Virus record (IMG/VR): IMGVR_UViG_3300032282_004007
Coordinates: 1-60,814 of that record
Source of the DNA: a virus
Reading direction: 5' to 3' (one strand)
Length of the DNA stretch: 60,814 nt
The notes under the pieces are model-generated. The model made no database searches. It saw only the letters and a list, made by a program, of their open reading frames with translations, and was not told the origin of the DNA. Made by a program: the position numbers and the translations under genes. Of the stretch, positions 36,240 to 43,623 are shown one piece after another (the first letter of the stretch is position 1; each line of letters opens with the position of its first letter).

Positions 36240-37187
36240 ATGAGTTTAACTAAAGAAGAGTTCCACACAAAAAAAGAGCAATGGTTAGAAAATGTGAAAA
36301 CCAAAAAGGGAATCATTGCACAATTAGATGCAGATGGAATGTGTTCAGCATATATTTTGAATAAGATCACTGGGTTACCCGTCGTTGGGATAACCGATTT
36401 GTATAATACCATCTATGGTATTGGTAAAGGTGATAATGTAAGTGACTATGTGTTTGTTGATGTTGAGATTTTTGATGAAAGCGTTTACTCTATTGGTAAT
36501 CACAATAATGTAACTAATGATGAGGTATTAACTGAGTTGTTAGAGAATAGATTATCTAATTGTTTAAATCCAAATTATCAATTCGGTGTTACAGTTACAG
36601 ATTATCGTCAAAAATATCCTTACAGTACTTCATTATACTTAATGGAGTTATTTGGTGACATATTTGATATGAACGAAATGCTTTCAAATGAAAAAATTAA
36701 AACTTGTTTAATATTCTCTGACGGCATCTATAACAACGTATGGAAATATAGAGCAAATTCAGAAGATTGGCAAAAGAAACTTTTTACTAATCCAATCATC
36801 AACGAACAAATGTTAAATCCTCTTTTTGAAATAAAAGATAGATCAGCATACGAAAGAACAATTTTAGACGACATTAAAAGAAATTTCAATAACTTTGATA
36901 CTAAGAGCAAATGTGATAAGAATGTGGAAACAATCGATGCGTTCACTAAAAGGAAATTGGAAAATATGTCAGCACCATTTACGGACAGTGGATTTACTAC
37001 CGAAGTTAATTTTGATAAAAAAATCACCTTAGATAGTAAAATATATAGTCCAAAATTTTATAACCCCATTCCAAGGGAGTATCATTGTGACCCAATTCTA
37101 ATTTATGAAAACACGTTTACCATAAATTACATTTATCAAGACAGCATTTCGTTAACAAATATACCAACAGAAGACAGATATGTATAA
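36240..37187 (+). CDS. DHH-phosphoesterase-like protein between gp47 and gp46
   Basis: The 315-residue protein opens with KGIIAQLDADGMCSAYIL (Asp30 and Asp32), which matches motif I of DHH-family enzymes. A second conserved-looking stretch VFVDVEIFDESVYSIGNHNN (71-90) sits where DHH proteins have their Asp and DHH motifs, but here the triplet is GNHN. Later motifs (FSDGIYNNVW) are less clear. RecJ- and NrnA-type DHH proteins degrade DNA or short oligonucleotides. The altered motif III makes catalysis uncertain. It overlaps the gp46 start by 8 bases, so it is translated with gp46. Confidence 0.55.
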   Translation: MSLTKEEFHTKKEQWLENVKTKKGIIAQLDADGMCSAYILNKITGLPVVGITDLYNTIYGIGKGDNVSDYVFVDVEIFDESVYSIGNHNNVTNDEVLTELLENRLSNCLNPNYQFGVTVTDYRQKYPYSTSLYLMELFGDIFDMNEMLSNEKIKTCLIFSDGIYNNVWKYRANSEDWQKKLFTNPIINEQMLNPLFEIKDRSAYERTILDDIKRNFNNFDTKSKCDKNVETIDAFTKRKLENMSAPFTDSGFTTEVNFDKKITLDSKIYSPKFYNPIPREYHCDPILIYENTFTINYIYQDSISLTNIPTEDRYV

Positions 37188-39519
37188 TAACCCGTTTATT
37201 AAAGTTGAGTGGGAAGATGTTCCAGAGAACTTAACACAAGAACGTATAAAAAGAGTAAAAACTTATTTCCAAACTAAGTACAACTCAACCAATGTTAAGA
37301 TTGTCACAAAAGTGATTAGTAATTTGGCTAACACAAAATTAAAATCACTAGAGGCAAGTGATAATATTTTAGATCCACAGTATCAGAAGAATCTTGTTAA
37401 AGATTTCATGAGTGAAAATAGTATTAATATAAAATGGGACTTAATTAATCGATTAGATGATAAAGTAAATTCAGAAATCGATAAGTTAAACCAAAATAAA
37501 GTTAGATACAACAAATGGTTTATAAAGAAAGTTGAGTTTTCTAATTTTCTTTCTTATGGCGAGAATAATGTAATTGAATTTACTGATTTAGATGGTATTA
37601 CTGTTATTGAATCCACACCTAGGAATTTCGGCGGTAAGTCAACTGCAACTGTTGATCTATTAATGTTTTTATTTTTCAATTCAACAACAAAAACTAAAAC
37701 GAATATTGAGATATTCAATAAGTTTTCTGATGCTGATGAGGTTAAAGTTAAAGGTGAGGTTATTATTGATGGTGACACCTATATCATATCAAGAAATGTA
37801 ACTAGAAAGAAAAGTAAATCCGGTGAATATACAGTCAAAAACGATTTAGAGTTCTTTAAAAAAGCGGAAGACGGAAGCATTACTAATTTATCTGGAGAAC
37901 AAAGGAAAGAGACGGAAACATTAATTACCTCTGCTATAGGTACCCAAGAAGATTTTCTCTCAACAATTCTTACAACTGGTTACAACCTAGAGGAATTAAT
38001 TGAAAGTAAACCAACAGCAAGAGGACAAATCATCACAAAATTTTTAGGTTTAGAATCACTTAAAAATAAAGAAGATATTGTTAAAGAAATGTATAGTGAA
38101 TGGAGTAAGAAATTAATTTCAAACACAAATAACATTGCTGATCTCGATAACCAAAATAATACAGCATTAGAATCTATTGAAAATTCAAAAGAACAAGTTG
38201 AGACATTAACTACCGCTCTGAATGATTTTGAAGAAAAAGTAAAAAGGTTAAACGAAAGAAAAGAACATATTTTAACGTTAAAAAATAATGATGTTGATAG
38301 AGAACTAATCAATACAAACCCAACTTTACTTGAAAGAGAAATAAATGAAATTATTTCCCAAAGAAATGCCAGTCAAAAAAATGCAGATGGCGTTAACGCA
38401 ATAGAACCATCACAATATTATCACGAAGATCAACACAAAGAGTTAAAAGGTGAGATGGCTAATCTCCAAGGTGGTAATGTTGCACTTAATCATGAAAAAA
38501 CATCTAAACAGAAGTTAATTAAACAATTAACCGAAGGGGCTGTTTGCCCAACTTGTCACAGATCACTAGACGATGTTGACCATAGTGAAGAAATTGAAAA
38601 AATAAAAAAAGAAATTGAAAATATTGGAAAAGATATTGAAACAAACGGGTTAGCGTTTGATTCATTAAAGACGCAATCCGATCTTTTGGAATCTTTAAAA
38701 ACTGAATTTGATAATTACGAAAGAAATAAACTTCGTAAAGCAAGATACGAGTTGGAAGTTGAACAAAAGCAACATGAGATTAATACAAAACAGTCCAGAT
38801 TAGACAATTACGAAAGAAACAAAAGTAAATTAGAAGAAAATAAAAAAATTGATGGTGAGTTAATTACATTAAGAACACAAATAGAAACCGCCGGTGCCGA
38901 TATTTCTGTAACCAATAATAATATTAATAAACACAATAATAATATTACTAATATGGAAGAAAAGATCGATATAAATAATAAGTTGATCGAGAAGATAAAA
39001 GCAGAGGAAGAATACCAGCAAGTGTTTAAAACATATTTAACAATTTTTGGTAAGAATGGTATCTCTAAAATTATATTAAAGAACATGATCCCATTACTTA
39101 ATCAAGAATTACATCGTTTATTATCTGATAGTTGTTATTTCACGCTTGAGTTAAACATTAACGACAAGAATGAAGTTGAGTTTATTATGATTGATAATGA
39201 AACAAGAGTAATTAAACCCCTTAACGCCGGATCAGGTTATGAAAGAACAATATCTTCATTGGCGTTGAGAAGTGTATTAACAAAAGTATCGTCTTTACCT
39301 AAACCAAACATTGTGGTAATGGATGAAGTGTTTGGAAAAATCGCAGATGAAAATCTGGAGATGGTAGGTGAATTTTTCAAGAAAATCAAAAATTATTTTG
39401 AACATATCTTAGTAATTTCACACAATCCGTTAATTCGTAACTGGTCAGACAACATTATCATGGTTAAAAAGGATGATAACATATCCAGTATTGAATATGT
39501 AACGACCAAAATTTCTTAA
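37180..39519 (+). CDS. 46: gp46-like Rad50/SbcC ATPase subunit
   Basis: This 779-residue SMC-type protein has an ATPase head (VEFSNFLSYGENNVIEF), a P-loop near residues 144-153, long coiled coils, and a zinc hook CPTC near residue 455. The signature motif is NAGSGYERTISSLALRSVL and Walker B is PNIVVMDEVFGKIADENL. Two points are unusual. About 110 residues precede the ATPase head, where T4 gp46 and SbcC begin almost at the head. The P-loop reads STPRNFGGKST, lacking the usual first Gly and Asn-Gly. With gp47 it forms the end-resection complex. Confidence 0.9.
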   Translation: MYNNPFIKVEWEDVPENLTQERIKRVKTYFQTKYNSTNVKIVTKVISNLANTKLKSLEASDNILDPQYQKNLVKDFMSENSINIKWDLINRLDDKVNSEIDKLNQNKVRYNKWFIKKVEFSNFLSYGENNVIEFTDLDGITVIESTPRNFGGKSTATVDLLMFLFFNSTTKTKTNIEIFNKFSDADEVKVKGEVIIDGDTYIISRNVTRKKSKSGEYTVKNDLEFFKKAEDGSITNLSGEQRKETETLITSAIGTQEDFLSTILTTGYNLEELIESKPTARGQIITKFLGLESLKNKEDIVKEMYSEWSKKLISNTNNIADLDNQNNTALESIENSKEQVETLTTALNDFEEKVKRLNERKEHILTLKNNDVDRELINTNPTLLEREINEIISQRNASQKNADGVNAIEPSQYYHEDQHKELKGEMANLQGGNVALNHEKTSKQKLIKQLTEGAVCPTCHRSLDDVDHSEEIEKIKKEIENIGKDIETNGLAFDSLKTQSDLLESLKTEFDNYERNKLRKARYELEVEQKQHEINTKQSRLDNYERNKSKLEENKKIDGELITLRTQIETAGADISVTNNNINKHNNNITNMEEKIDINNKLIEKIKAEEEYQQVFKTYLTIFGKNGISKIILKNMIPLLNQELHRLLSDSCYFTLELNINDKNEVEFIMIDNETRVIKPLNAGSGYERTISSLALRSVLTKVSSLPKPNIVVMDEVFGKIADENLEMVGEFFKKIKNYFEHILVISHNPLIRNWSDNIIMVKKDDNISSIEYVTTKIS

Positions 39520-39535
39520 TTTAATTTTTTTTAAT

Positions 39536-39543
39536 TATATTTG
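39536..39543 (+). promoter_or_regulatory. TAnnTTTG promoter box for the ClpP-like gene
   Basis: TATATTTG is an exact match to the Bacteroidota -7 consensus TAnnTTTG, 13 bases before the ATG at 39557. No clear -33 TTTG is seen. Confidence 0.45.
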
Positions 39544-39556
39544 TAAAAACAATTTT

Positions 39557-40252
39557 ATGACACCAAAAGAATACAGCAGATTCGGTCTTTTTGCTAAAAG
39601 CATGGGGATTAGTTCCTCCAAGATCGACTATTTCACAAAAAACCTAGAATCATACCTAGGGCTTAAGAGTAGTTTAACACCATATGTTCTTGAAGAAAGA
39701 CAAATGAACGTAACACAGATTGATGTGTTTAGTAGATTGATGATGGAACGTATTATATGGGTTGCCGGCGAGGTAAACGATAGTATGTCAGTTATTACAC
39801 AAGCGCAACTTATGTTTTTAGACAGTTTGGACAACACTGATATTACAATGCATATTGATAGCCCTGGCGGAAGCGTTAAATCTGGTTTATCAATGGTAGA
39901 TGTTATGGATTACATTGATTCAGATATTAGAACAATCAATACTGGCATGGCGGCATCTATGGGTTCAATTTTACTCGGCGCCGGTGCAAAAGGGAAAAGA
40001 GGATCACTTAGATTTTCTAGGACAATGTTACATCAAAGTTCAGGAGGTTTTCAAGGAAATATTCAAGATGCCAAAATCGACATGATCGAATGGGAAAAAA
40101 TTAACAATACTTTATTTGAATTATTAGGTGGGTATTGTGGTAAAGATGCTGAAGTGGTTAAACAAGATGCGTCAAGAGATTTATGGTTATCATCTGAAGA
40201 CGCTTTGGCTTATGGTATTATAGATGAAATTGTAACTAAAAAGAAGAAATAA
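39557..40252 (+). CDS. ClpP-like serine protease
   Basis: The 231-residue protein has the ClpP fold motifs: IDSPGGSVKSGLSMVDVM, the nucleophile in NTGMAASMGSILL (Ser134), the histidine in TMLHQSSGG (His159) and an Asp in KQDASRDLWLSSEDALAYGI (probably Asp204). All three catalytic residues are therefore present. An extra N-terminal region of about 50 residues is not typical of host ClpP. In some phages ClpP-like enzymes serve as capsid maturation proteases; here no capsid genes are nearby, so a role in host proteostasis or regulation is equally possible. It is followed by a terminator. Confidence 0.85.
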   Translation: MTPKEYSRFGLFAKSMGISSSKIDYFTKNLESYLGLKSSLTPYVLEERQMNVTQIDVFSRLMMERIIWVAGEVNDSMSVITQAQLMFLDSLDNTDITMHIDSPGGSVKSGLSMVDVMDYIDSDIRTINTGMAASMGSILLGAGAKGKRGSLRFSRTMLHQSSGGFQGNIQDAKIDMIEWEKINNTLFELLGGYCGKDAEVVKQDASRDLWLSSEDALAYGIIDEIVTKKKK

Positions 40253-40279
40253 TTTTTAGGTTAAGTAATAAATAAAATT

Positions 40280-40306
40280 GGGAGGTGCTTACACTTCCCT
40301 TTTTTT
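40280..40306 (+). terminator. Terminator after the ClpP-like gene
   Basis: GGGAGGTG (40280-40287) and CACTTCCC (40292-40299) form an 8-bp stem with one G-U pair and a CTTA loop, followed by T 40300-40306. Confidence 0.85.
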
Positions 40307-40316
40307 ATTTTTATAT

Positions 40317-40324
40317 TATATTTA
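40317..40324 (+). promoter_or_regulatory. Promoter box of the isolated zinc-ribbon gene
   Basis: TATATTTA differs from TAnnTTTG by one base and lies about 6 bases before TTAGACCTTGTG. The implied start of transcription is near 40330. Confidence 0.35.
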
Positions 40325-40327
40325 ATA

Positions 40328-40423
40328 TTAGACCTTGTGGTTGAATCGGAAGTGTCCTTGTGGCATTTGAGTTGGAATTGATACCAACAAATTCGGGTTC
40401 AAATACAAAAAAATATAAGGAAA
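40328..40423 (+). promoter_or_regulatory. Structured 5' leader of the zinc-ribbon gene
   Basis: This leader of about 95 bases is long for this genome. ATTTGAGTTGG (40365-40375) forms a bulged hairpin with CCAAC (40384-40388) and TCAAAT (40399-40404). CCTTGTGG occurs twice (40333-40340, 40355-40362). The first 12 bases, TTAGACCTTGTG (40328-40339), are the exact reverse complement of CACAAGGTCTAA at 41231-41242, immediately before the terminator. Confidence 0.5.
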
Positions 40424-41218
40424 ATGAAACAAACTATTTGGGTGACATCCTTGTCACGACCACAATCTTTTATTACCAAGAGTAAACAAAGATTAAAACA
40501 GTACATTGATACTGTCTATTTAAAAAACGGAGACGAGTTCGAAATTGAACTTTTCAATCCCACGCAAAATAAAATTTTAGCAAAAATCGAGATGAATGGT
40601 AATACCATTGGTAATGGTATTATACTTCGTCCAGGTGAACGTGTATTCCTTGAAAGGTATCTCGATGAAGCAAAGAAGTTTTTGTTCGAAACATACGTTG
40701 TAAATGATAATAATGAGGAAGTACAACAAGCGATTGCAAATAATGGTGATGTTGTTATTAAATTTTATGACGAAATAAAATTACCATCATATTATAGCAG
40801 TGGTTCCAGCACAATAACAATTAGCAATCCGGCTTGGATAAATACAGGTACACCATATTATGGTAATACTTTTACCACAACATCTACCGGTACAAACACG
40901 TTTTATAACACTTCGTTAACCAGCGGAACATTTAGTGCCTCAAATACGTTCTTAAATAATCCGGACAAAGTTAAAAAATCAACAAGACAATTTGAAACGG
41001 GTAGAGTGGAAAAAGGTTCAGAGTCCAACCAATCATTTGTGGAAGGTAATGCTAGATTTAATTCCTACCCAATTGAAACAAATTGGTGGAAAATCAAACC
41101 TCAATCAGAAAAGTTATATGTAACTAAGGATGATTTGATGATTTATTGTACCGAGTGCGGCTCAAAACGCAAAAAAGATACACATAAGTTCTGTCCACAA
41201 TGCGGAACAAAGTTCTAA
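40424..41218 (+). CDS. Zinc-ribbon protein with N-terminal beta domain
   Basis: The 264-residue protein has an N-terminal domain of about 115 residues (VYLKNGDEFEIELFNPTQNK, IILRPGERVFLERYLDEAKK) that looks like a compact beta structure. A low-complexity Ser/Thr/Asn linker follows, and a C-terminal zinc ribbon has two Cys pairs (YCTECGSKRKK and FCPQCGTKF). The beta domain resembles decoration or tail-tube-like folds, but I cannot assign it. The gene is isolated: it is bounded by terminators on both sides and has its own leader, which suggests independent and possibly high-level control. Confidence 0.7.
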   Translation: MKQTIWVTSLSRPQSFITKSKQRLKQYIDTVYLKNGDEFEIELFNPTQNKILAKIEMNGNTIGNGIILRPGERVFLERYLDEAKKFLFETYVVNDNNEEVQQAIANNGDVVIKFYDEIKLPSYYSSGSSTITISNPAWINTGTPYYGNTFTTTSTGTNTFYNTSLTSGTFSASNTFLNNPDKVKKSTRQFETGRVEKGSESNQSFVEGNARFNSYPIETNWWKIKPQSEKLYVTKDDLMIYCTECGSKRKKDTHKFCPQCGTKF

Positions 41219-41243
41219 TAATAAACTAATCACAAGGTCTAAG

Positions 41244-41267
41244 CGGGGTACTTTTTGTACCCCGTTT
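41244..41267 (+). terminator. Terminator after the zinc-ribbon gene
   Basis: CGGGGTAC (41244-41251) pairs perfectly with GTACCCCG (41257-41264) around TTTTT, followed by TTT. One base upstream lies CACAAGGTCTAA, the partner of the leader sequence. Confidence 0.85.
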
Positions 41268-41268
41268 G

Positions 41269-41275
41269 TATTTAT
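41269..41275 (+). promoter_or_regulatory. TATTTAT late-promoter candidate for the membrane/coiled-coil cluster
   Basis: TATTTATATTAA follows the terminator and lies 14 bases before the ATG at 41290. Confidence 0.5.
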
Positions 41276-41289
41276 ATTAAAATACGCAT

Positions 41290-41634
41290 ATGAAGATCAA
41301 TAAAACGAATATACTGCTTGTTATTGTCATTATTTTGGCTGGATATACTATTTTCCAGGGAAGTAAGATAAGAACCGATGTAGCGGGTTATAATAGCAAA
41401 ATTGACTCTATTCAAAATGAGATCGATTCAGTAGAAATGTTAAATATCAAATTAACTGAACAAATCGGTATTATCGACCAAGAAATCGATAAAGTAGACG
41501 GAAGCATAAATAATGTTACAAAAAACATAACAATCATCAAAAACCAAACACATGAAAAAATTGATTCTGTTAATAATTATAATTTTTCTGACCTCGAAAA
41601 GTTTTTCTCAGACCGTTATAAAGACCAACATTGA
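41290..41634 (+). CDS. Single-helix membrane protein with coiled coil, i-spanin-like
   Basis: The 114-residue protein has one N-terminal membrane helix (ILLVIVIILAGYTIFQG, residues about 9-25) and an extended coiled coil, ending in NYNFSDLEKFFSDRYKDQH. This is the layout of Rz-type inner-membrane spanins: a type II anchor with a periplasmic coil. The following gene starts inside its 3' end in another frame, as Rz1 does in Rz. No sequence similarity to known Rz can be claimed. The TATTTAT element suggests late expression, consistent with lysis. Confidence 0.6.
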   Translation: MKINKTNILLVIVIILAGYTIFQGSKIRTDVAGYNSKIDSIQNEIDSVEMLNIKLTEQIGIIDQEIDKVDGSINNVTKNITIIKNQTHEKIDSVNNYNFSDLEKFFSDRYKDQH

Positions 41635-41968
41635 TACTATTGTACCGATAAAGGTACCGATAGCAAAAATGATAATTAAGGACTTAATTAAGGGTGACGG
41701 TGCTCAGACCGAGATCGTGGAACTTAATAAGGTAATATCTCTTAAAGATGACCAAATTATCCTTTTTAAACAAAAAGATACCCTTAAAGACCAAAAGATC
41801 GGTAATTTAGAGTTAATTATTACTAAAAAGGACCAACAATTTGATCTAGAAAGGGCTAAATCCGAAAGTTTATTAAAAGAACTTAAAGGACAAAGAAGAA
41901 AGACCTTCTTTTATAAAGCCGGTTCATTTATCGGTATAATTGCTACAACAATGCTATTATTGAAATAA
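41552..41968 (+). CDS. Exported coiled-coil protein nested with the previous gene
   Basis: The 138-residue protein has a signal peptide (MKKLILLIIIIFLTSKSFSQ), with cleavage plausible after SFS or SFSQ and no lipobox cysteine. A charged coiled coil follows (VISLKDDQIILFKQKDTLKD) and then a C-terminal hydrophobic segment (GSFIGIIATTMLLL). The start overlaps the previous gene by 83 bases. An o-spanin would normally be a lipoprotein, so if this pair is a spanin complex it anchors differently, perhaps by the C-terminal helix. It ends 1 base before the next ATG. Confidence 0.6.
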   Translation: MKKLILLIIIIFLTSKSFSQTVIKTNIDTIVPIKVPIAKMIIKDLIKGDGAQTEIVELNKVISLKDDQIILFKQKDTLKDQKIGNLELIITKKDQQFDLERAKSESLLKELKGQRRKTFFYKAGSFIGIIATTMLLLK

Positions 41969-41969
41969 A

Positions 41970-42626
41970 ATGAAGAAATTACTTGACGTTAGAAATATTA
42001 TTATCGTTATTCTTCTATTATTGGCTTTAATTGAGTTTTTAAACCCTAAGGGGTTCATGCCTGGCAGAACTAAGTTAGTTACCCAAATCGACTCCGTTCC
42101 TTATCCAGTGCACGATACAATCCCATTTGAGACCGAGGTTGAAGTACCCATCGAAGTCGAGGTTCCAGTTGATAGGCCGGTAGAAGTAAGGGTTGAAGTT
42201 GAGAAACCAGTAGATACCGCCGAAATTTTAAAAATGTTCGCGGAAAATAAGCAAACCAAAAAAGATGTTTTAGAATTACCAAACAACATTGGAACGGTAA
42301 CAGTTTTTGATACAATTTCTAACAATAGGATATTAGGTAGGTCGTTTACCAGCAAAGTAAAGAAACAAATAGTAAAAGACACCATCTATACACCCGTACC
42401 ACCAAAACGATTATATTATATTGGGATTGACGCTAAATTTGACAAACCTAATATGATAAACCTATTAGGTGTTAGTATGATGATTAAAACAAAAGATGAA
42501 AAAATCTATAAATTTGGTGTTGGTGTGCAAAATATTGTAGGCCCAGACGGTATAAACGGATCTTTAGTACCAAATATAGGCGGAGGCGTTTATTGGAAAA
42601 TTAATCTTCAAAAGGATAAAAAATAA
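41970..42626 (+). CDS. Membrane-anchored protein with Glu/Val-Pro repeats and beta domain
   Basis: The 218-residue protein has an N-terminal helix (IIIVILLLLALIEFLNP), a repeating segment EVEVPIEVEVPVDRPVEVRV (residues about 50-75), and a C-terminal beta region (YYIGIDAKFDKPNMINLLGV, GVGVQNIVGPDGINGSLVPN) that resembles a small outer-membrane-like barrel or sheet. Similar proteins with Val-Pro-rich spacers occur in Bacteroidota phages without known function. Its location and type suggest it belongs with the two previous genes as an envelope-spanning or lysis unit. It overlaps the convergent minus-strand gene by 26 bases. Confidence 0.6.
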   Translation: MKKLLDVRNIIIVILLLLALIEFLNPKGFMPGRTKLVTQIDSVPYPVHDTIPFETEVEVPIEVEVPVDRPVEVRVEVEKPVDTAEILKMFAENKQTKKDVLELPNNIGTVTVFDTISNNRILGRSFTSKVKKQIVKDTIYTPVPPKRLYYIGIDAKFDKPNMINLLGVSMMIKTKDEKIYKFGVGVQNIVGPDGINGSLVPNIGGGVYWKINLQKDKK

Positions 42627-43095
42627 TTTTTTCTTGGAAAAAACCTTCATCTAAAATAAGTAATATTTTACGTAATGTGGTTTGTAGATCAACGTTTACG
42701 TTCTCACTATATGCGTTTGAAGTGTCTAACTCAAGATTTTTTTCTTCCCAGTTTAGTTTGATAGTGTGATAAAAAGTATCATAATCATCAATTTCTTCAT
42801 TATAAACGTCAAATTCAATTTCAATTTCCTTAGGTCCTCTAATATTTACTACACCAATACTTTCAATACCCCATTTTCTTTCATATATGTATAAATCAAA
42901 AATAACATCAATATGTTCTGGATGTCTGATTTCATCAATATCTTTCCCCTCAAATCGATTATTACTCTCAATATCGAACTCAACTTTAGTTCTGTAACCC
43001 GAAAAACGGTCTTCATCTTCTTTTAAAAGAGAACCTTTGACGGTCTTAACAATATTTGTTAATTTTTTAATGTCTAATTTTCTAATTTCTTTCAT
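42601..43095 (-). CDS. Unknown 164-residue protein (minus strand)
   Basis: Not recognised. The protein is acidic with alternating strands and a C-terminal helix (LQTTLRKILLILDEGFFQEK). It has a clear promoter element CTATTTATATTA on the minus strand (43132-43121) and a 14-base palindrome between the promoter and the start. It is one of only three minus-strand genes in the window and converges with the 41970 gene, which may limit read-through in both directions. Confidence 0.7.
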   Translation of the reverse strand: MKEIRKLDIKKLTNIVKTVKGSLLKEDEDRFSGYRTKVEFDIESNNRFEGKDIDEIRHPEHIDVIFDLYIYERKWGIESIGVVNIRGPKEIEIEFDVYNEEIDDYDTFYHTIKLNWEEKNLELDTSNAYSENVNVDLQTTLRKILLILDEGFFQEKIIFYPFED

Positions 43096-43103
43096 GGTCT
43101 AAA

Positions 43104-43117
43104 ATACTGTACAGTAT
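43104..43117. promoter_or_regulatory. 14-base perfect palindrome, operator candidate
   Basis: ATACTGTACAGTAT reads the same on both strands. It lies about 6 bases downstream of the minus-strand TATTTATA element, so it would overlap the start of transcription of the 42601-43095 gene, where a dimeric repressor could block RNA polymerase. Confidence 0.4.
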
Positions 43118-43120
43118 GCT

Positions 43121-43132
43121 AATATAAATAGT
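43121..43132 (-). promoter_or_regulatory. CTATTTATATTA promoter on the minus strand
   Basis: Read on the minus strand this 12-mer is identical to the element at 9731-9742. Because it points at the only minus-strand gene nearby, it supports the direction of the motif. On the plus strand it reads TATAAATA, the T4 late box, which may be coincidental. Confidence 0.5.
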
Positions 43133-43148
43133 TATATTAAGGAGAAAT

Positions 43149-43586
43149 ATGGGGACATTTATATTATTTGTTTTTGGGGATTTTGAAGACCATGGTGATA
43201 TTGAGTTTTTCTGCTTAGAACATTTTTCGGAAATATCTGAAAAGGGTGTTAAGTATGTTATTGAAAATGATGGTAACTGTATTATTATTTTTGAGACCGA
43301 AAAAACAAAACAAGAACTACACGATAAATTAAGCGTTTTATTAGCAATTGAGCAAATAAAGTTTTACTTTCTTTTTGAACGGTCATCTATAGTTTCTACC
43401 TACCTACCCGAAACCCTAAAGGACTTCGTTTTTAAACCAATGAGCGAGGAAAATATCAAGTTATTAATGGAAAGCAAACCCAAACCCAGTATGGACTTGG
43501 ACGATATTTTAGATAAAATTGACCAACAGGGTGTTAACAGTTTAACAGACGACGAAAAAAAATTTTTAGACGATTTTGGTAAATAA
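43149..43586 (+). CDS. Unknown protein with DUF6576-like C-terminus
   Basis: The 145-residue protein has an N-terminal alpha/beta domain (FILFVFGDFEDHGDIEFFCL, CIIIFETEKTKQELHDKL) and ends in MDLDDILDKIDQQGVNSLTD plus EEK-like residues and FLDDFGK. That ending matches the short C-terminal motif (DUF6576 type) seen in many Bacteroidota proteins. It is one of the few genes with a clear Shine-Dalgarno (AGGAG, 9 bases before the ATG). It precedes the sigma factor gene, so a regulatory role is possible, but not shown. Confidence 0.65.
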   Translation: MGTFILFVFGDFEDHGDIEFFCLEHFSEISEKGVKYVIENDGNCIIIFETEKTKQELHDKLSVLLAIEQIKFYFLFERSSIVSTYLPETLKDFVFKPMSEENIKLLMESKPKPSMDLDDILDKIDQQGVNSLTDDEKKFLDDFGK

Positions 43587-43606
43587 GAATTTTTTGTGTA
43601 ATATTG
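43575..43606 (+). promoter_or_regulatory. Host-type promoter for the sigma factor gene
   Basis: TTTG (43575-43578), a 20-base spacer and TAATATTG (43599-43606) fit the Bacteroidota TTTG-N19/20-TAnnTTTG promoter closely. It lies at the 3' end of the preceding gene and 17 bases before the sigma ATG, as expected for a gene that must be read by host polymerase. Confidence 0.5.
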
Positions 43607-43623
43607 TTATCTAATACCAGCAT

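Noticed and set aside
40320-40423. tRNA-like element (GGGTTCAAATAC resembles a T-loop)
   Set aside because: No acceptor or anticodon stems match; the sequence is better explained as a structured leader.
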